Source: Monodelphis domestica (taxonomy: Eukaryota > Chordata > Mammalia > Didelphimorphia > Didelphidae). From it: a DNA stretch of 64,000 bases. The notes beneath the pieces are model-generated. The model was not told the DNA's origin. It ran no database searches and saw nothing but the letters and a program-made list of their open reading frames with translations. This document shows, piece after piece, positions 35,425 through 46,427 of this stretch. The translations under genes and the position numbers were made by a program. Position 1 is the stretch's first letter; the number at the start of each line of letters is the position of its first letter. Location: the NCBI RefSeq assembly GCF_027887165.1, contig NC_077228.1:110378086-110442085 (forward strand). Reading direction: 5' to 3'.

Positions 35425-36470
35425 TTAAAAAAATAAGTTTAATTAATTAATTAGTTAATTTGGAATATTTTTCCATGTTTACATGATTCATGTTCTTTCC
35501 CTCCCCTTTCCATCACCTCCCATAGCCAATGAGCAATTCCACTGTTTTACATGTGTCATTGATCAAGACCTATTTCTGTATTATTGATATTTGCACTAGG
35601 GTGATTGCTTATAGTATACATCCTCAATCATATCCCCATCAGCCCATGTGATCAAGCAGTTGTTTTTCTTCTGTGTTTCTACTCCCACAGTTCTTTCTCT
35701 GGATGTGGATAGTGTTCTTTCTCATAAGCCCCTCAGAATTGTCCTGGATGCTTGCATTGCTGCTAGTAGAGAAGTCCATTACATTAGATTGTACCACAGT
35801 GTATCTATCAGTCTCTGTGTACAATGTTCTCCTGGCTCTGCTCCTTTCACTCTGCATCAATTCCTGGAGGTCGTTCCAGTTCCCATGGAATTCTTCCACT
35901 TTATTAATCCTTTTGGCACAATAGTATTCCATCACCAACATATACCACAATTTGTTCAGCCATTCCCCAATTGAAGGGCATCCCCTCATTTTCCAATTTT
36001 TTTGCCAGCACAGAGTGCAGCTATGAATATTCTTGTACAAGTCTTTTCCCTTATGATCTCTTTGGAGTATAAATGCAGCAGTGGTATGGTTGGGTCAAAG
36101 GGCAGTCAGTCTTTTAGTGCCCATTGGGCATAGTTCCAAATTGGCATCCAGAATGGTTGGATCAATTCACAACTCCACCAGCAATGCATTAATGTCCCAA
36201 CTTTGCCACATCCCCTCCAACATTTATTGCTTTCCTTTGCTGTCATATTAGCCAGTATGCTAGGTGTGAGGTGGTACCTTAGAGTTGTTTTGATTTTCAT
36301 TTCTCTAATTATAAAAGATTTAGAACACTTTTTCATATGCTTATTGGTTTCTTTATCTGAAAATTGCCTGTTCATGTCCCTTGCCCATTTATCAATTGGA
36401 GAATGGCTTGATTTTTTGTATAATTGATTTAGTTCCTTATAAATTCGAGTAATTAGACCTTCATCAGAGG
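35425..36470 (-). mobile_element. 5'-truncated L1 with ORF2 C-terminal region and perfect target duplication
   Basis: The insert is flanked by ttcttatactttt at 35412-35424 and again at 36471-36483. On the minus strand it encodes the last part of ORF2, including GLITRIYKELNQLYKKS, then GCGKVGTLMHCWWSCELIQ (the C-terminal cysteine/tryptophan-rich segment of L1 ORF2) and, in a second frame, GCPSIGEWLNKLWYMLVMEY. At least one frameshift, between about 36040 and 36106, separates the two frames. The 3' UTR and A-rich tail lie at the low-coordinate end. The element is dead but comparatively young. Confidence 0.92.
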
Positions 36471-36483
36471 TTCTTATACTTTT

Positions 36484-37829
36484 ATATTTAATGTTCTCCA
36501 CTCTAATACAAAGATAGAGAAAATAACTCCTTTCTGTAATTAAATAAAAGTTTCAGGATATTGTTATCTTGTTGAGGCTCACTGAAAGATCCTCATGATG
36601 GGTCCAGTAACGGTTAAGATACTGGTAATGAAATTCATATTATTATAATTTAGACCACCAATGTAAGGCTGGTGCTAATAATGTACAAGAAAGTCAGATT
36701 TATTCATTTCTTAAAGAGTTTTCAATCTAGGACAAATGGACTCAAGTGCAGGTGAAGGTAGAAAACTAAAAAAATCTGTTAGAGAGGAATCTGAGACTAA
36801 ATCTGCCAGAGGAAGAAGACAAACAGATTCATCATACTGGAAGACCATCTTGAGTGGGGGAAGGGCAGGAAGGAGAGAGAATTCCAAAGGAAGAACAGAG
36901 GAACTGAGAAGGTCCAGACAGTTGAACTCACTTCTTTGGAGAGCCTACCAGAGAGGTTGGTCTGAGCAGACCTCTGAGCCTGGAGCGTCCTCCTGTGAAA
37001 CCTGACCCCAGTATCCAGTGAAGATAAACTAGAGTGAATAGGACTTTGCTGAAAGCTCTTCACCAGAAGAAGATCCTCTAAATCCCTCTCGACAGTCCTT
37101 TGAACTTGAGAATAGCTAGGACAGCTAAGAGTCAGGACAGCTCTCACAACTGACCCCGGGGGGATCAGGCAGACACAGCCTGAGCCTGCAGGATTTGGGG
37201 AGAAGGGGTTCAACTGTGCTTATTAGCTCTCTGAGGAGAGAAGTATAATCTTCCTCTGGCACATTCAGTCTCAGTCCTCTCTTACATATCCATAAAGGGA
37301 TGATTCGAGCTCCAGGATCAAACAGACAAATACATGGATAAATGCTTGTGATCTTGACAACTCAAGTTTGTTTATAGTCCTTAAGTCTAAGGCATAGGAA
37401 TGGCCAATTAAGCAAGAGGGGAGAAGAATCATCAGCTCTCTGTCATTCAATTAGGGGATATTTCTTTAAAGAAGTAGAGATTGAAGAGCCATGATACCTG
37501 TTCAAGAAGGAGCAGTGACTCATCTCTTACCTTGCTCTGCACACCAAGGAGCTTAAGCCCAGTTTTTGCCACATTAGAGAGCTTATGTGGTGAATCTTCA
37601 CTTGCACAGAAACAGGACAAGTCACCAGTTTCTTGACTTCCCTTCCCTCAGGGGAAGAAAATTCTAATTCTGCTTCAGCTGGTAAAGTAAGAAAGTGGTT
37701 TTCTGGGTGTGGGTGTTTTCTTCTCTTCCCTTCTTTCTCTTGGCATTTTTCTGCTCTCCATACATAGATGCAAGTGGCAAGCTGCTAGCACTGTGCTTTG
37801 TTCTCAGTTGGAAGTGTCCCTAGCATTGT
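36484..37829. other. Intergenic sequence without recognised gene
   Basis: Around 36.7-37.3 kb the composition shifts to purine-rich with overlapping short frames on both strands (89 and 138 codons). Neither resembles a known protein. The block could be part of an LTR or other old repeat, but I could not support that. Confidence 0.4.
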
Positions 37830-38234
37830 CCTTAGTAAGAACTGTGGAATTACCAAATTTTAGAATTAGAAGAGACCAAAGTGTCCATAGAGTCCAACCC
37901 ATGCAGGAATTCCTAGTACAGCATGCCCAATGAGAAGTCAGGCCGCCTAGGATTTGCCCTCCAAAGAAGGGAGACCTACCACTTGCTGAAGCAGCCCATT
38001 CCACTTTAGGACAGTTCTAATTATTAGAAGTATATTTCTTGACTGGCATCAAGCCAAAATTTGTCTCTTTGCACCTTCCACCCATTGTTTCTGGCTTTGC
38101 CCTCTAAGACCAGACAGAACAAGTCTGATCCTTTCTTCATTTGACAACCCTTTAAATACCTGAGCACAGATTTAACATTTCCTCCAAATTTTCTCTTCTC
38201 CAGGTTACACATGCCTAATTCCTTCAAATGATCC
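37830..38234. mobile_element. CR1/L3-like LINE relic
   Basis: The words gtccatagagtccaaccc, ggctttgccctctaagacc and cttctccaggttacacatgc match the well-known 3' part of amniote CR1-class LINEs in order. The text continues beyond the SINE that interrupts it at 38235 (about 38450-38600). Confidence 0.6.
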
Positions 38235-38449
38235 TTTTTTTTAAGTCCTTACCATCTGTCTTAGTACACTTGATCTTAGCCAAAAGGCCAAGAAGCAATT
38301 TTTACCTTCTGCCTTAGAATAGGTAAAAAGTATTAGTCCTAGGACATAAGAGCAGTCAGGGTTAAGCAACTGGAGTTAAGTGACTTGCCCAGGGTCACAC
38401 AGCTAGGATATATCTGAGGGCAGATTTGAATCCAAGATCTTCCATCTCC
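38235..38449 (-). mobile_element. SINE-U2 snRNA chimera, copy 1
   Basis: Reverse-oriented WSINE1-type SINE, slightly 5'-truncated, that carries nucleotides 1-35 of U2 snRNA at 38265-38299 (tacacttgatcttagcc and ggccaagaagcaat on the plus strand). The U2 piece is bracketed by two copies of the SINE tail: ctaaggcagaaggtaa before it and ctaagacagatggtaa after it, reading on the minus strand, then a poly-A tail. It is inserted in a CR1-like relic. Confidence 0.85.
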
Positions 38450-38639
38450 ACCAGTACCCTATTTCTGGTTCATAAATGTATACAATATAATCTTGAATGA
38501 TATCTTTGTCCAGGAAGCGGATCTCACCAGGGGATCCCCAAAATACTGATAGAAAGATAGAAAGCCCTCCAAATATTGAACTCACAGTGAGAAAAACATC
38601 TAAGAATTTGAACAGAGTACTGTGGAGAATATTGTGCTT

Positions 38640-39686
38640 GAACTAGGATAAGTACAAAATTTAGCTAAAACACAATCCCTGCCTTTATGGAGCTTACAGT
38701 GTGGTTGAATAACATATGGAGTAGCCAGGTAGGTGGTGCATTAGAAAGTGCCAGGTCTGGAGTCAGGAAGACAATTCAAATCTAGCCTCAGATACTTTCT
38801 ACATGGACAAGTCCTGTCTTCCTGTTTGCCTCAGTTTCCTCATCTATAAAAATGAGCTGGAGAAGGAAATGGCAAACCGTTCCATTATCTTTGCCAAGAA
38901 AACCGTAAATGGAGACATGAAGAGTCAGACGGGACTGAAAATGATGAAACAATAAGAATAGCACAAATATAGTTAGCAGTACTGCCTGAAGACACAAGAA
39001 GTGCAGAGTGGTCCATAAAGTCAGAGAAGGGGAAAGTTGTTAATGAAGTTAAGAGGATAAATTAAGGCAGGCTTGAGGTAGTGGCACTTCAGTTAGACTT
39101 CAAAGAACAGTTTTCCAAGTTTATTACGTTATTCCCCTTTCTAAACTCTGATTCCAGCCAAACTAGATTATTTAGTATATTGCCTAGGAGGTCCATAGGG
39201 AGAGGGAGAAAAAGCCTATTCCAAGCATATGGAACAACTCAAGAAAAGGAAAATAAACAGGAAAGCATTAGACATGCTCTTGGGATAGAAGAGGCCATTT
39301 AGATGGAGGCCAGAATACAGAGAAAGGGGTAATTAATGATACAAGACTGGAAAGGGAGATTGGAACCAAACCATTGAGGACCTTGAACACCACACCAAAG
39401 CTTTTTGCTTTATTCATCAAATAAGAGGGAACTCCTCAATATTTGGGGGGGGGTAGCAAAACAATCAGGTTTATGCATATCATCACTGTGATAAGTGATA
39501 ATAAAAATAATATAGTAATATATAATAATGATAATTTAAAAGATATAATAAATGTAGTATTTAAAGTGATCACAAAAAGATATCGTTAAAAGTGATAATA
39601 AAAGAATAGAGGAGAGAATAAAAATGTGTAGACCCAATAGGAAGGTATTGCAATAGTTCAGAAAGATAGTAATTGGGACCCAGGCT
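38640..39686 (+). repeat. R1 copy broken by a MAR1 SINE
   Basis: R1 words at 38640-38705 (cacaatccctgcctttatgg), then a MAR1 insertion at 38706-38960, then further R1 text: cttgaggtagtggcacttc, aagcctattccaagcatatg, caaaccattgaggaccttg, and at about 39640 ggtattgcaatagttcagaa. An AT-rich block at 39480-39600 has grown inside it. A 9-bp G-run lies near 39445. Confidence 0.65.
38706..38960 (+). mobile_element. MAR1 SINE (tRNA head, RTE/BovB-like tail)
   Basis: Head ccaggtaggtggtgcattag. The tail (ctggagaaggaaatggcaaa, tctttgccaagaaaacc, agagtcagacgggactgaaa) is the RTE-type 3' end shared by MAR1 and, distantly, by BovB-mobilised SINEs. Confidence 0.85.
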
Positions 39687-39689
39687 AGG

Positions 39690-39930
39690 GCAGCTAGGTG
39701 GTACAGTGGATAAAGCACTGGGCTTGGAATCAGAAAGATTTATCTTCTAGAGTTTAAATCTAGCCTTAAACATTTACTAGCTATATGACCCTGGACAAGT
39801 CACTTAACCCTGTTTGCCTCAATTCCTCATCTGTAAAACAAATTAGAGAAGGAACTGGCAAACCACTACAGTGCATCTGCCAAGAAAATCTCAAATGGGG
39901 TCATGAAGAGTTGGACACAATGAAAAAACA
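39690..39930 (+). mobile_element. MAR1 SINE
   Basis: Full-length: gggcagctaggtggtacagt, tgaccctggacaagtcactt, gagaaggaactggcaaacca, gagttggacacaatgaaa. Confidence 0.88.
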
Positions 39931-40138
39931 ACAGCTAGAAAGTAGCAGAAACAGATCAAGGAATCCAGGGAAGTTCAGAGCATATTCAAGGCAACCAGAC
40001 CCAGGAGGTGGGGTGACACCTATCAAGAGCAGATACAGGAAATGGTGCATAGTCCAAATTGGCTAGAGCATAAAATTAAGGAAGTAATCTGAAAAGACCA
40101 GAAAGGTAGAGTAACAAAAGAAATTTTTTTGGTGGGGG

Positions 40139-40345
40139 AGGCTTTAAGGTTTGCAAAACAGTTTACAAATAATATCTCATTTCATCCTCAACTCTGGAAG
40201 ATAGGTGCTATTATTCTCCCTGTCTTATAGTTGAGGAAACTGAGGCAGGCAGAGGTTAAGTGATTTGTTCAAAGTTAGTAAGTATATGAAACTAGATTTG
40301 AACCCTAGTCTTCCTTGCTCCAAGTCTGGCATTCTATTATATCAT
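40139..40345 (+). repeat. THER1-type SINE
   Basis: aaggtttgcaaaacagttta, aatatctcatttcatcctca, gaggaaactgaggcaggcag, gattt-gaaccctagtcttcc and cattctattat in order. Confidence 0.85.
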
Positions 40346-40385
40346 CAAACTCCCTTAATTTTGGAAGTTCTTAAGAGAATGATCT

Positions 40386-40625
40386 TAGTGCAGCTGGGTG
40401 ACTCAGTGGATTGAGAGTCAAGCCTAGAGACAGGAGATCCTGGGTTCAAACCTGACCTCAGACAGTTCCCAGCTGTGTGACCCTGGGCAAGTCACTTAAC
40501 TCCAGTTGCCTAACCCTTACTGCTCTTATGTCCTAGTACTAATACTTTCTACCTATTCTAAGGCAGAAGGTAAAAATTGCTTCTTGGCCTTTTGGCTAAG
40601 ATCAAGTGTACTAAGACAGATGGTA
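40386..40625 (+). mobile_element. SINE-U2 snRNA chimera, copy 2
   Basis: Full-length WSINE1-type SINE with the same unusual tail as copy 1: U2 positions 1-35 at 40576-40610 (attgcttcttggccttttgg and onward), followed by ctaagacagatggta. The direct repeat agaatgatct at 40376-40385 and 40626-40635 encloses SINE plus U2 as one unit, so U2 was already in the mobilised transcript. The U2 part differs from the known snRNA start only at two CpG positions, both now TpG and both shared with copy 1. Confidence 0.9.
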
Positions 40626-40635
40626 AGAATGATCT

Positions 40636-41479
40636 ATACCATGTAGTTAATACAAAGGCATTAAAAGATAATGGAACACATGACAATGCCTGGAACACAG
40701 TAGGTACTTACTAATTGCTTGTTGACTTGACATATAAATAAACATTCATGACCAAGAGCAAGTTTAGTAAATGAGTTGCTGGTTGCCATGCCAACAGGTA
40801 CATTATTGTACCACCTTCTTTACCAGTGACAGATCTGAATAAGAGTGGAGATAGATGGGGTACACTTAAAATGTTATTTTTAAAAAGTGAAAACATTACT
40901 GTCATAGGGCTATATTTTCTGAAGTATTTGCTGTAGGCCCCATGAGATTAAGCAATAGACCAGATCCTGCCAACTGGCTGTAGGTTTCTCATCCTGGCTT
41001 CCAACAAAGAACCACATTACTCATGAAGATGATTTTTGGAATCCAAGTGAAAGACTTTATATTTATTCCTCTTTAATTTCATCTTAAGAGCTTTAGCCCA
41101 ATGCTTCAACCTCAAAATCTTCTCAGCTCCTGACTTTTGTCTAATGGGCTGGTTATTCTTCCCAGCTTTGTGTAATCTTCAGATTTAATGAGCATACCAT
41201 TTATTCCTTCATGCAAATCAACTGATAAAATTGAATCAGTGCTTGGCGCTGTGCTAAGTCCAAATACGTTGGCGTACAGTCCACAAGAAACTTCCTGTTG
41301 AGTTAACACTGAAATAATGGAGATTATTATTGATGTTGTTGAGGAGGATGCTGTGGTAAAATACTTTGTTGATGTTCACAAAAGTATCTTTCAGCTCTCC
41401 TCTCAGAAGGAAAGCCAGGAGTGACTTCCCTTCACCAGGCCAGTATGTAACTTACTTGGAGACTATATATTTATTTTTT
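40636..41479. other. Intergenic sequence with possible CR1-like relic
   Basis: The stretch 41050-41460 has words (ttgtgtaatcttcagattta, gagcataccatttattcctt) resembling internal parts of CR1/L3 3' ends. I see nothing else. Confidence 0.4.
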
Positions 41480-42170
41480 TAAATCTATTTATTTGTATTT
41501 AACAGATATAAGTATAAGGATTACTAACTAGGAAAGCCTTAACACTAAAAGGGAACTATATCCAACCACTTTTCTATGTTTGCCTCACGATAAACTCTTC
41601 TGTTTTTTCATGCTACTCTGAAACTTGCTCGGCACTTACTAAAAAAATCCCAAACCGTTATCTGACTAAAGCCTAACTATAATCCTTATTTAAAAATAAC
41701 TTAATATTGTCAAAAATGTCTCCAAGCAAACACAGAGTCAGTCAGCCTAATATGGCAGAGGCTGGCTGACCAAAGGGTAACCCTGAGATGGCCCAAAGTC
41801 CAGGCAAACAGGCCTTTGATCTTTCTTCTCTCAAAGCTGTTCTCTAACAAAGCAGATATTACAGATCCTTCTCCACAATGATTCCTCATGGTAAAGAAGG
41901 TAGGAAAACCTCTTAAGATGGTTTAGAGTTCTTTCTCCCCTATATACGGCAAAGAACAAGGTCTGAGTTGTCTGTCTTCACCAGAAGCCAGAGAGAGAAT
42001 AACTCCCAGAAACCCTGACCAATTGTCAGAATTTGTCCTGTTTCCCTCCTTCCAAGCTCTAATCTCACCCACAACATTCTGCCCTTCCTGCATCCTTAGA
42101 GACCCCTTTCTTAAAGTTCTTATCATATCAATACTTAATATATTCCCTAATTTCCTTACTACAACACTGA
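41480..42170 (-). mobile_element. LTR-like retroviral fossil (uncertain)
   Basis: Read on the minus strand it has an LTR-like plan: a promoter-like gccgtatatagggg region in the middle and AATAAA-bearing AT-rich sequence at its end. The exact limits are not fixed and no target duplication was confirmed. It is old, and no internal retroviral region was seen. Confidence 0.35.
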
Positions 42171-42231
42171 ACCTTGATTAAGCAAGCAATATGAAGTCAA
42201 GATTCAGTGTTTCATACACGATCCTCCTTTT

Positions 42232-42918
42232 TTTTTTAAATTTGGTCAATTTCAAACATTATTCCTTGGTTACAAAAATCATATTCTGTTCCTCCCTCCC
42301 CTCCCCTCACCCCTGCCATAGGCAACGTGCAATTCCACTGGGTATTATATGCATCCTTGATCAGAACCCATTTCCATGTTGTTGGTGTTTGCATTAGGAT
42401 GTTCATTTAGAGTCTACATCCCCAACCATATCCCCTCAACCCATGTGATCAAGCAGTTGTTTTTCTTCTGTGTTTCTACTCCCACAGTTTTTTCTCTGGA
42501 TGTGGATCGGTTCTTTCTCATAAGACCCGCAGAATTGTCCTAGATCATTGCTTTGCTGCTAGTAGAGAAGTCCATTACATTTGATTGTACCACAGTGTAT
42601 CAGTCTCTGTGTACAATGTTCTCCTGGTTCTGCTCCTTTCACTCTGCATCACTTCCTGTAGGTCATTCCAGTTCATATGGAATTCCTCCACTTAATTATT
42701 CCTTTGAGCACAATAGGATTCCATCACCAACATATACCACAATTTGTTCAGCCATTCCCCAGTTGAAGGGCAACCCCTCATTTTCCAGTTTTTTGCCACC
42801 ACAAAGAGCGCAGCTATGAATATTTTTGTACATGTCTTTTTCCTTATTATATCTTTGGGGTACAAGCCCAGCAGTGCTATGGCTGGGTCAAAAGGTAGAC
42901 AGTCTTTTAGTGCCCTTT
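42232..42918 (-). mobile_element. 5'-truncated L1 with target duplication
   Basis: Reverse L1 3' end (gtgatcaagcagttgttttt, gttctcctggttctgctcct, cattccccagttgaagggca). It is flanked by acgatcctcctttt (42218-42231) and acaatcctcctttt (42919-42932). Confidence 0.92.
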
Positions 42919-42954
42919 ACAATCCTCCTTTTCTATTCTGCTGCATGTATGGAA

Positions 42955-43620
42955 ATGTTCGTGTATGTGTTCAGAATGAAATTTTTCATAATATATTTAA
43001 TTTTTTCCCAATTCCATGTAACAACTACTTTAACATACATTTTCTAAAATGTTGAGATTCAAGTTTTCTCCCTCCCTTCCTTTCCTTCCTCCATCCTGAG
43101 ATTGTAATCTATTTGATCTAGGTATACATGTATGATCATGCAAAGCATATTTCCCATATTGGTCATGTCATGAGAAAGTACTCATGTAAAACCAAAACCC
43201 CAAAATAAAAACACACACAAATAAAATAAAGTGAAAAATCACATGCTTTGATCTGTTATTCAAACTCTATCAGTTCTTTCTCTGGAGCTGGTTAGCATAT
43301 TTCATCATAAGTCCTTAACAAATGGTTTAGATCATGGTATTGCTGAGAATAAATAGGTCATTCACAATTGTACAATTTTGCTGTTACTATGGACAATGTT
43401 CTTCTGATTCTGTTTACTTCACTCTGACTCAGTTTATGTATGTCTTTTCAGGTTTTTCTGGAATCATTCTGCTCATCATTTCTTACAGAACAATAGAATT
43501 CCATTACAGATATACCACAACTTATTCAGCCATTCCCCAATGGATGGACATCCCTTCAATTTCCAATTTGTTGCCACCACTAAAAGAACTGCTATTGGTA
43601 TTTTTGTACAAAGAAATCCT
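42955..43620 (-). mobile_element. Older L1 3' end, reverse
   Basis: 3' UTR words (gagattgtaatctatttgat, gtacatgtatgatc-type text, aaaaccaaaaccccaaaata) precede ORF2-tail words (cattccccaatggatggaca, aatttccaatttgttgcc). It belongs to an older L1 group than the copy at 42.2 kb. Confidence 0.75.
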
Positions 43621-44060
43621 TTAATGATGAACAGTATGAACAGAGCAAAATAAGCAGAACTAGGAGAACATTATACACAGTAACTGAAATATTGTGATAG
43701 ATTTTGCTACTAATAGCAATGCAATGATCCAGGACAATTCTGAGAGACTTATGAAAAAGAATGCTATCCACCTCTAGAGAAAGAACTGTTAGAGTAGAAA
43801 TATAGCTGAAAACATGATCTCACTTGTTTATTTGGGTATATGATTTGGGGTTTTAGTTTTATAAGATTATTCTCTTACAAAAATGAATAATGAATAGAAA
43901 TATGTTTTGAGTGATAATACATGTATAACCCAGTGGAATCACTCATCACTTCTAGGAGTGGAGAGGGAAGGGGAGGGAGAAAACACGAATCATGTAACTT
44001 TGGGAAAATTATGTATAAATTTGTTATTAGAATAAAATAAAGATAAAAAAATTTAAAAAT
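43621..44060 (+). mobile_element. Older L1 3' end, forward
   Basis: Directly abuts the reverse copy: gagcaaaataagcagaacta, ggacaattctgagagactta, tatccacctctagagaaaga, then a 3' UTR ending in an A-rich tail at about 44040. Confidence 0.75.
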
Positions 44061-44900
44061 CCAGAGTTCACCTAGCAGATTGGCTAACATGACAGCAAAG
44101 GAAAGTAATAAATGTTGGAGGGGATGTGGCAAAGTTGGGACATTAATGCATTGCTGGTGGAGTTGTGAATTGATCCAACCATTCTGGATAGCAATTTGGA
44201 ATTATGACTAAAGGGCTTTAAAAGACTGCCTGCCCTTTGACCCAGCCATAACAGTGCTGGGTTTATACTTCGAAGAGATCATAAGGAAAATGACTTGTAC
44301 AAAAATATTTATAGCCTCTCTTTTTGTGGTCACAAAAAATTGGAAAATGAGGGGGTGTCCCTCGAATGGGGAATGGCTGAACAAATTGTGGTATCTGTTG
44401 GTGATGGAATACTATTGTACTGTAAGAAATAATGAACTGGAGGAATTCCATGTGAACTGGAACGACCTCCAGGAACTGATGCAGAGTGAAAGGAGCAGAA
44501 CCAGGAGAACATTGTACACAGAGGCACAATCAAATGTAATGGACTTCTCTACTAGCAACAATGCAATGATCCAGGACAATTCTGAGGGGTTTATGAGAAA
44601 GAACACTATCCACATTCAGAGGAATATCTGTGTGAGTAGAAACACAGAAGGAAAACAACTGCTTGGTTACATGGCTTGATGGGAACATGATTGGGGATAT
44701 AGACTCTAAACAATCACCCTAGTAAAAAATACCAATAATATAGAAATAGGTCTTGATCAATGACACATGTAAAACCCAGTGGAATTATGTGTAGGCTATG
44801 GGAGAGAGGGTAGGGGAGTAGGAAAGAACATGAATCTTGTAACCATAGGAAAATATTCTAAATTAATTAATTAAATAAAAATTTCCAAATTAAAAAAAAG
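44061..44900 (+). mobile_element. L1 3' end with a long open ORF2 tail
   Basis: Begins in the coding part (ctaacatgacagcaaagga) with GCGKVGTLMHCWWSCELIQ. A frame at 44254-44679 then continues the ORF2 C-terminus (GCPSNGEWLNKLWYLLVMEY, LQELMQSERSRTRRTLYTEA) to a stop close to the expected ORF2 end. The 3' UTR ends in an A-rich tail near 44900. It is a comparatively well-kept copy of the same L1 group as 35.4 and 42.2 kb; a break in frame lies near 44205-44250. Confidence 0.88.
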
Positions 44901-45149
44901 GGAGTTATGAGGAAATAAAAAAAGAAAGAGGAATGTTGGGAGTTAAATGTTCTGAAATTTATGTTAAATGAATAAGAATGCTAATCTTGCCTTTAATTGT
45001 AATTTTAACATCTTATATTTCAGTTTCATGTGTGTGCATGTATGTTTGTTATATATTCTTCTAAACAGATAAAAATAAAAAACAAAAAAGTGTACATAAT
45101 AATAGCAATAAAGTACAATGATCAAAAAAAAATCCAAAGAGGTCCTTTC

Positions 45150-45410
45150 CCCCCTGCTTTTTTTGGGATACTGACTTAGTAGTGGTGTTATTGCTGGATT
45201 AAAGGGTATGCAGTTTGATAGTCCTTTGGACATAGTTCACAATTCCACCAACAATGCATTAGTGTCCCAATTTTGCCACATTCCCCTAAACATTTATCAT
45301 TTTCCTTTTCTGTCACATTAGCCAATCTGATTGGTATGAGGTGGTACCTCAGAGTTGTTTTACTTTACATTTCTCTAATCAATAGTGATTAAGAACAGGA
45401 TCATTTTTAA
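45150..45410 (-). mobile_element. L1 ORF2 fragment
   Basis: Reverse words gattaaagggtatgcagttt, gcattagtgtcccaattttg and gaggtggtacctcagagttg. It is the segment just upstream of the ORF2 tail and lacks its own 3' end. Confidence 0.75.
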
Positions 45411-45429
45411 TTTAACCATTATTCATGAC

Positions 45430-45650
45430 TTTTTAAGCCCATCAAGTTGCATCTAATTGTATCATTTAGTCTACATCTCTTCATCTCTCCCACAACAATA
45501 ATATGAAATACTTTATCAGAGGCTTTGCTCAAATCCATATCATCCTTATCTATAGCATCTGTCTGAACTACCAATTTTGTAGCCAGTTAACTAGCCATTT
45601 TTAAGAGCCTACTTAAGTGACTGGAGGAGGTTCCTTCTAACTCTGAACAA
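45430..45650. mobile_element. CR1/L3-like LINE relic
   Basis: Words atatgaaatactttatcaga, ggctttgctcaaatccatat and gtagccagttaactagcca follow the typical order of the CR1 3' region. Confidence 0.55.
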
Positions 45651-46427
45651 CCTCTTTTTCTGTGATTCTAATTTTAGTCCCCTTCTCTGCTCTGCCCTCT
45701 CCTCCCTCTTCAATATACATAGACCGCCAAAACAAAATCTGACTGTACATACCCATAGCACAAACCACAAACTGTCACTTGCTCAATCTAGGGGCAAAGC
45801 CTTACCTCCCTCTAGACCCAAGAGATAAGGCCAAGCTGACTCTGAGGGTAACCGACAAAGCCTTGGGGCCCCGGGGCCCCGCAGACAGGGGCAGCCAAAC
45901 TTCGGAACTTGGGCTACTTTCAGACACCCAGCTGACACGACTTTGAGGGCCAGGGACAAGTGCATGGCTGAAAACATTTTTTTATTCACCCAAATAGCTG
46001 AGAAAATGTGTGTTGCTCTACTTTAGAGGTAGATGTTGAATATGTTGAATCCGTTCTCTTCTGATGCCTCCTTGGGGTGTGGCAGTGGCCCTGGGTAAAC
46101 AAAAGCCCTGCCAGGAGAGCACAAGCTCCAGCAGGTCCTGCCAGGCTGGGAAGCTTCACTCATAGACCCAGGTCTGTTGTAGGAGGCCAGTCTAGCTCCA
46201 TTTAGAGGCTCATCACATCACTGGGGAGAAGATTGGCAACCCTAGGCTGGCACAAATCCTTAAAATGGATTGATGTTATAAAATTGATATTTCTATTTCA
46301 CAAAATAATTTTTTGGCTTTTATAATTCTTTCCTAATATGTTACTTTATGATTGGGCCAAAGTAGGCAAATAGTTTTCTTAAATCTAATAGTTCATATCT
46401 CTATAGCTCATCAACAAAGTCCTCTTG
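45651..46427. other. Intergenic sequence, locally GC-rich
   Basis: Around 45.78-46.2 kb the DNA is GC-rich, unlike its neighbours, and contains a perfect 16-bp palindrome ggggccccggggcccc at 45865-45880. The overlapping 68-codon minus frame has no known relative. There is no recognised repeat in the patch. Confidence 0.5.

Noticed and set aside
35639-36501. Two minus-strand frames that look protein-coding
   Set aside because: They are the C-terminal part of L1 ORF2 in a truncated insertion bounded by a 13-bp target duplication, not a host gene.
38235-38449. SINE-U2 copy 1 as a simple duplicate of copy 2
   Set aside because: Flanks differ, it is 5'-truncated and has its own poly-A tail, so it is a separate retrotransposition.
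40576-40610. Possible functional U2 snRNA gene
   Set aside because: Only the first 35 nt of U2 are present, with two changes, inside a SINE, and without an snRNA promoter or the Sm-site region. It is a fragment carried by the SINE.
44254-44679. 141-codon plus-strand frame
   Set aside because: L1 ORF2 C-terminus with the usual L1 3' UTR following.
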